DNA of 13,655 bases from JBKHHU01 sp046539045 (GTDB taxonomy: Bacteria; Planctomycetota; Phycisphaerae; SM23-33). Positions 13,385-13,655 of this stretch are shown here, one piece after another; position 1 is the first letter of the stretch; the number at the start of each line of letters is the position of its first letter. The position numbers were made by a program, and so were the translations under genes. Below the pieces are notes generated by a model. That model did no database searches, had not been told where the DNA came from, and worked only from the letters and a program-made list of their open reading frames with translations. The stretch covers positions 1-13,655 of the forward strand of contig JBKHHU010000087.1 in the NCBI GenBank assembly GCA_046539045.1, in the 5' to 3' direction.

Positions 13385-13440
13385 TCGTTGGTTCGTTGAA
13401 TCGTGAATTCGTTGAATCGTTAAGTCGTTGATTCGTTAAT
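13385..13440. repeat. 8-bp-period tandem array (right copy)
   Basis: Seven consecutive octamers all begin TCG: for example TCGTTGGT, TCGTTGAA (twice), TCGTTAAG and TCGTTGAT, with an eighth diverging as TCGGAGAC. The phase is perfect over 56 bp. The reverse complement reads as units like CGAATTCA, matching the array at 1-42, so the two copies face opposite ways. It begins 9 bp after the uxaC stop codon. Confidence 0.85.
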
Positions 13441-13465
13441 TCGGAGACGCTTTCAATGACGTCCG

Positions 13466-13491
13466 CGTGGTGGGTCTCCTGACCCACCACG
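13466..13491. repeat. CGTGGTGGGTC hairpin, module part B (right, inverted copy)
   Basis: A perfect 11-bp stem with a TCCT loop. It is the exact reverse complement of the 26 bp at 816-841, as the loop (AGGA there) shows. Confidence 0.9.
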
Positions 13492-13526
13492 TCTCATAAG
13501 ACGCAAATGACGGATGATTCTGTCTC

Positions 13527-13571
13527 GTTGACGGGTCGGGCTTGCCTGCCGAAGGCAGGAGACCCGCCAAC
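13527..13571. repeat. GTTGGCGGGTC hairpin with nested insert, module part A (right, inverted copy)
   Basis: Arms GTTGACGGGTC (13527-13537) and GACCCGCCAAC (13561-13571) pair with one mismatch. Instead of a 4-nt loop they enclose 23 nt with its own hairpin, CCTGCC-GAA-GGCAGG. It therefore looks like the 757-782 hairpin with a second palindrome inside its loop. A decayed related piece (GTTG... CCCACCAAC) follows at 13573-13593. Confidence 0.75.
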
Positions 13572-13620
13572 CGTTGCCAGGAGGCCCACCAACTCGCTCT
13601 GCGGCCGCCGCCAGCGATCC

Positions 13621-13653
13621 CTACTGCCCCGGTTTGTAGCCGCGGATGACCGA
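13621..13653 (-). CDS. Possible C-terminus of a minus-strand gene
   Basis: Reading leftward from the window edge, one frame gives SVIRGYKPGQ and then a TAG stop (13621-13623). Too little is present to identify a product. It is listed only because the residues look protein-like, the repeats end just before it, and the other two frames read less plausibly. Confidence 0.25.
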   Translation of the reverse strand, partial: SVIRGYKPGQ

Positions 13654-13655
13654 GA

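Noticed and set aside
13385..13440. CRISPR array
   Set aside because: The units are 8 bp with no spacers, the repeats are too short and too variable, and no cas gene is present.
757..13571. A 12.8-kb composite transposon bounded by the inverted modules
   Set aside because: The interior carries housekeeping and ordinary genes with no transposase or integrase, base composition does not change visibly, and the modules look like dispersed repeats. Inverted placement alone is not enough.

Overview
The window looks like chromosomal DNA from a GC-rich member of the Planctomycetota. The strongest lineage hint is the LEPR-type N-terminal motif on a cadherin-like surface protein with a hydrophobic C-terminal tail. 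A planctomycete-style pseudopilin-like protein and a ClpP/NfeD-class protein with an N-terminal beta-rich domain agree with this. The class (perhaps Phycisphaerae-like) is an inference from protein style, not from a marker gene.

Layout, left to right. (1) A pseudopilin-like membrane protein (43-570, +) starts immediately after an 8-bp-period repeat. (2) A 587-bp non-coding stretch (571-1157) is packed with GC-rich palindromes, most with 4-nt loops, including one GTAG-headed REP-like element, and ends in the leader of argG. (3) argG, argininosuccinate synthase (1158-2366, +), is followed by a hairpin. (4) A proline-rich protein of unknown function (2529-3350, -) is convergent with argG. (5) A 487-bp divergent intergenic region carries a near-consensus sigma-70 promoter for the next gene and an orphan terminator-like hairpin. 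(6) A secreted or periplasmic ClpP/NfeD-class serine-protease-like protein (3838-5205, +) converges on (7), a divergent uronate-isomerase-family amidohydrolase (5292-6584, -). A 15-bp hairpin with a cTTCGg tetraloop lies between them. (8) A likely two-gene operon (6962-11786, +) encodes a LEPR/cadherin surface protein and, 34 bp later, a membrane GGDEF + HD-GYP cyclic-di-GMP protein. (9) uxaC, a canonical uronate isomerase (11951-13375, +), has its own candidate promoter with an inverted repeat across the -10. (10) The right end repeats the left-end themes in inverted orientation: an 8-bp-period array and the same pair of GGGTC...GACCC palindromes. The last bases may hold the C-terminus of a minus-strand gene.

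Functional reading. argG makes argininosuccinate for arginine synthesis, and uxaC opens hexuronate catabolism. The second UxaC-family protein keeps the HxH and late Asp metal-site residues but is otherwise far from the isomerases. The most suggestive pairing is the surface adhesin-like protein with the cyclic-di-GMP enzyme, which could be a self-contained attachment module. The most unusual non-coding signal is the composite palindrome module present twice, inverted, about 12.6 kb apart. I saw no tRNA, rRNA, CRISPR array, transposase or phage gene.
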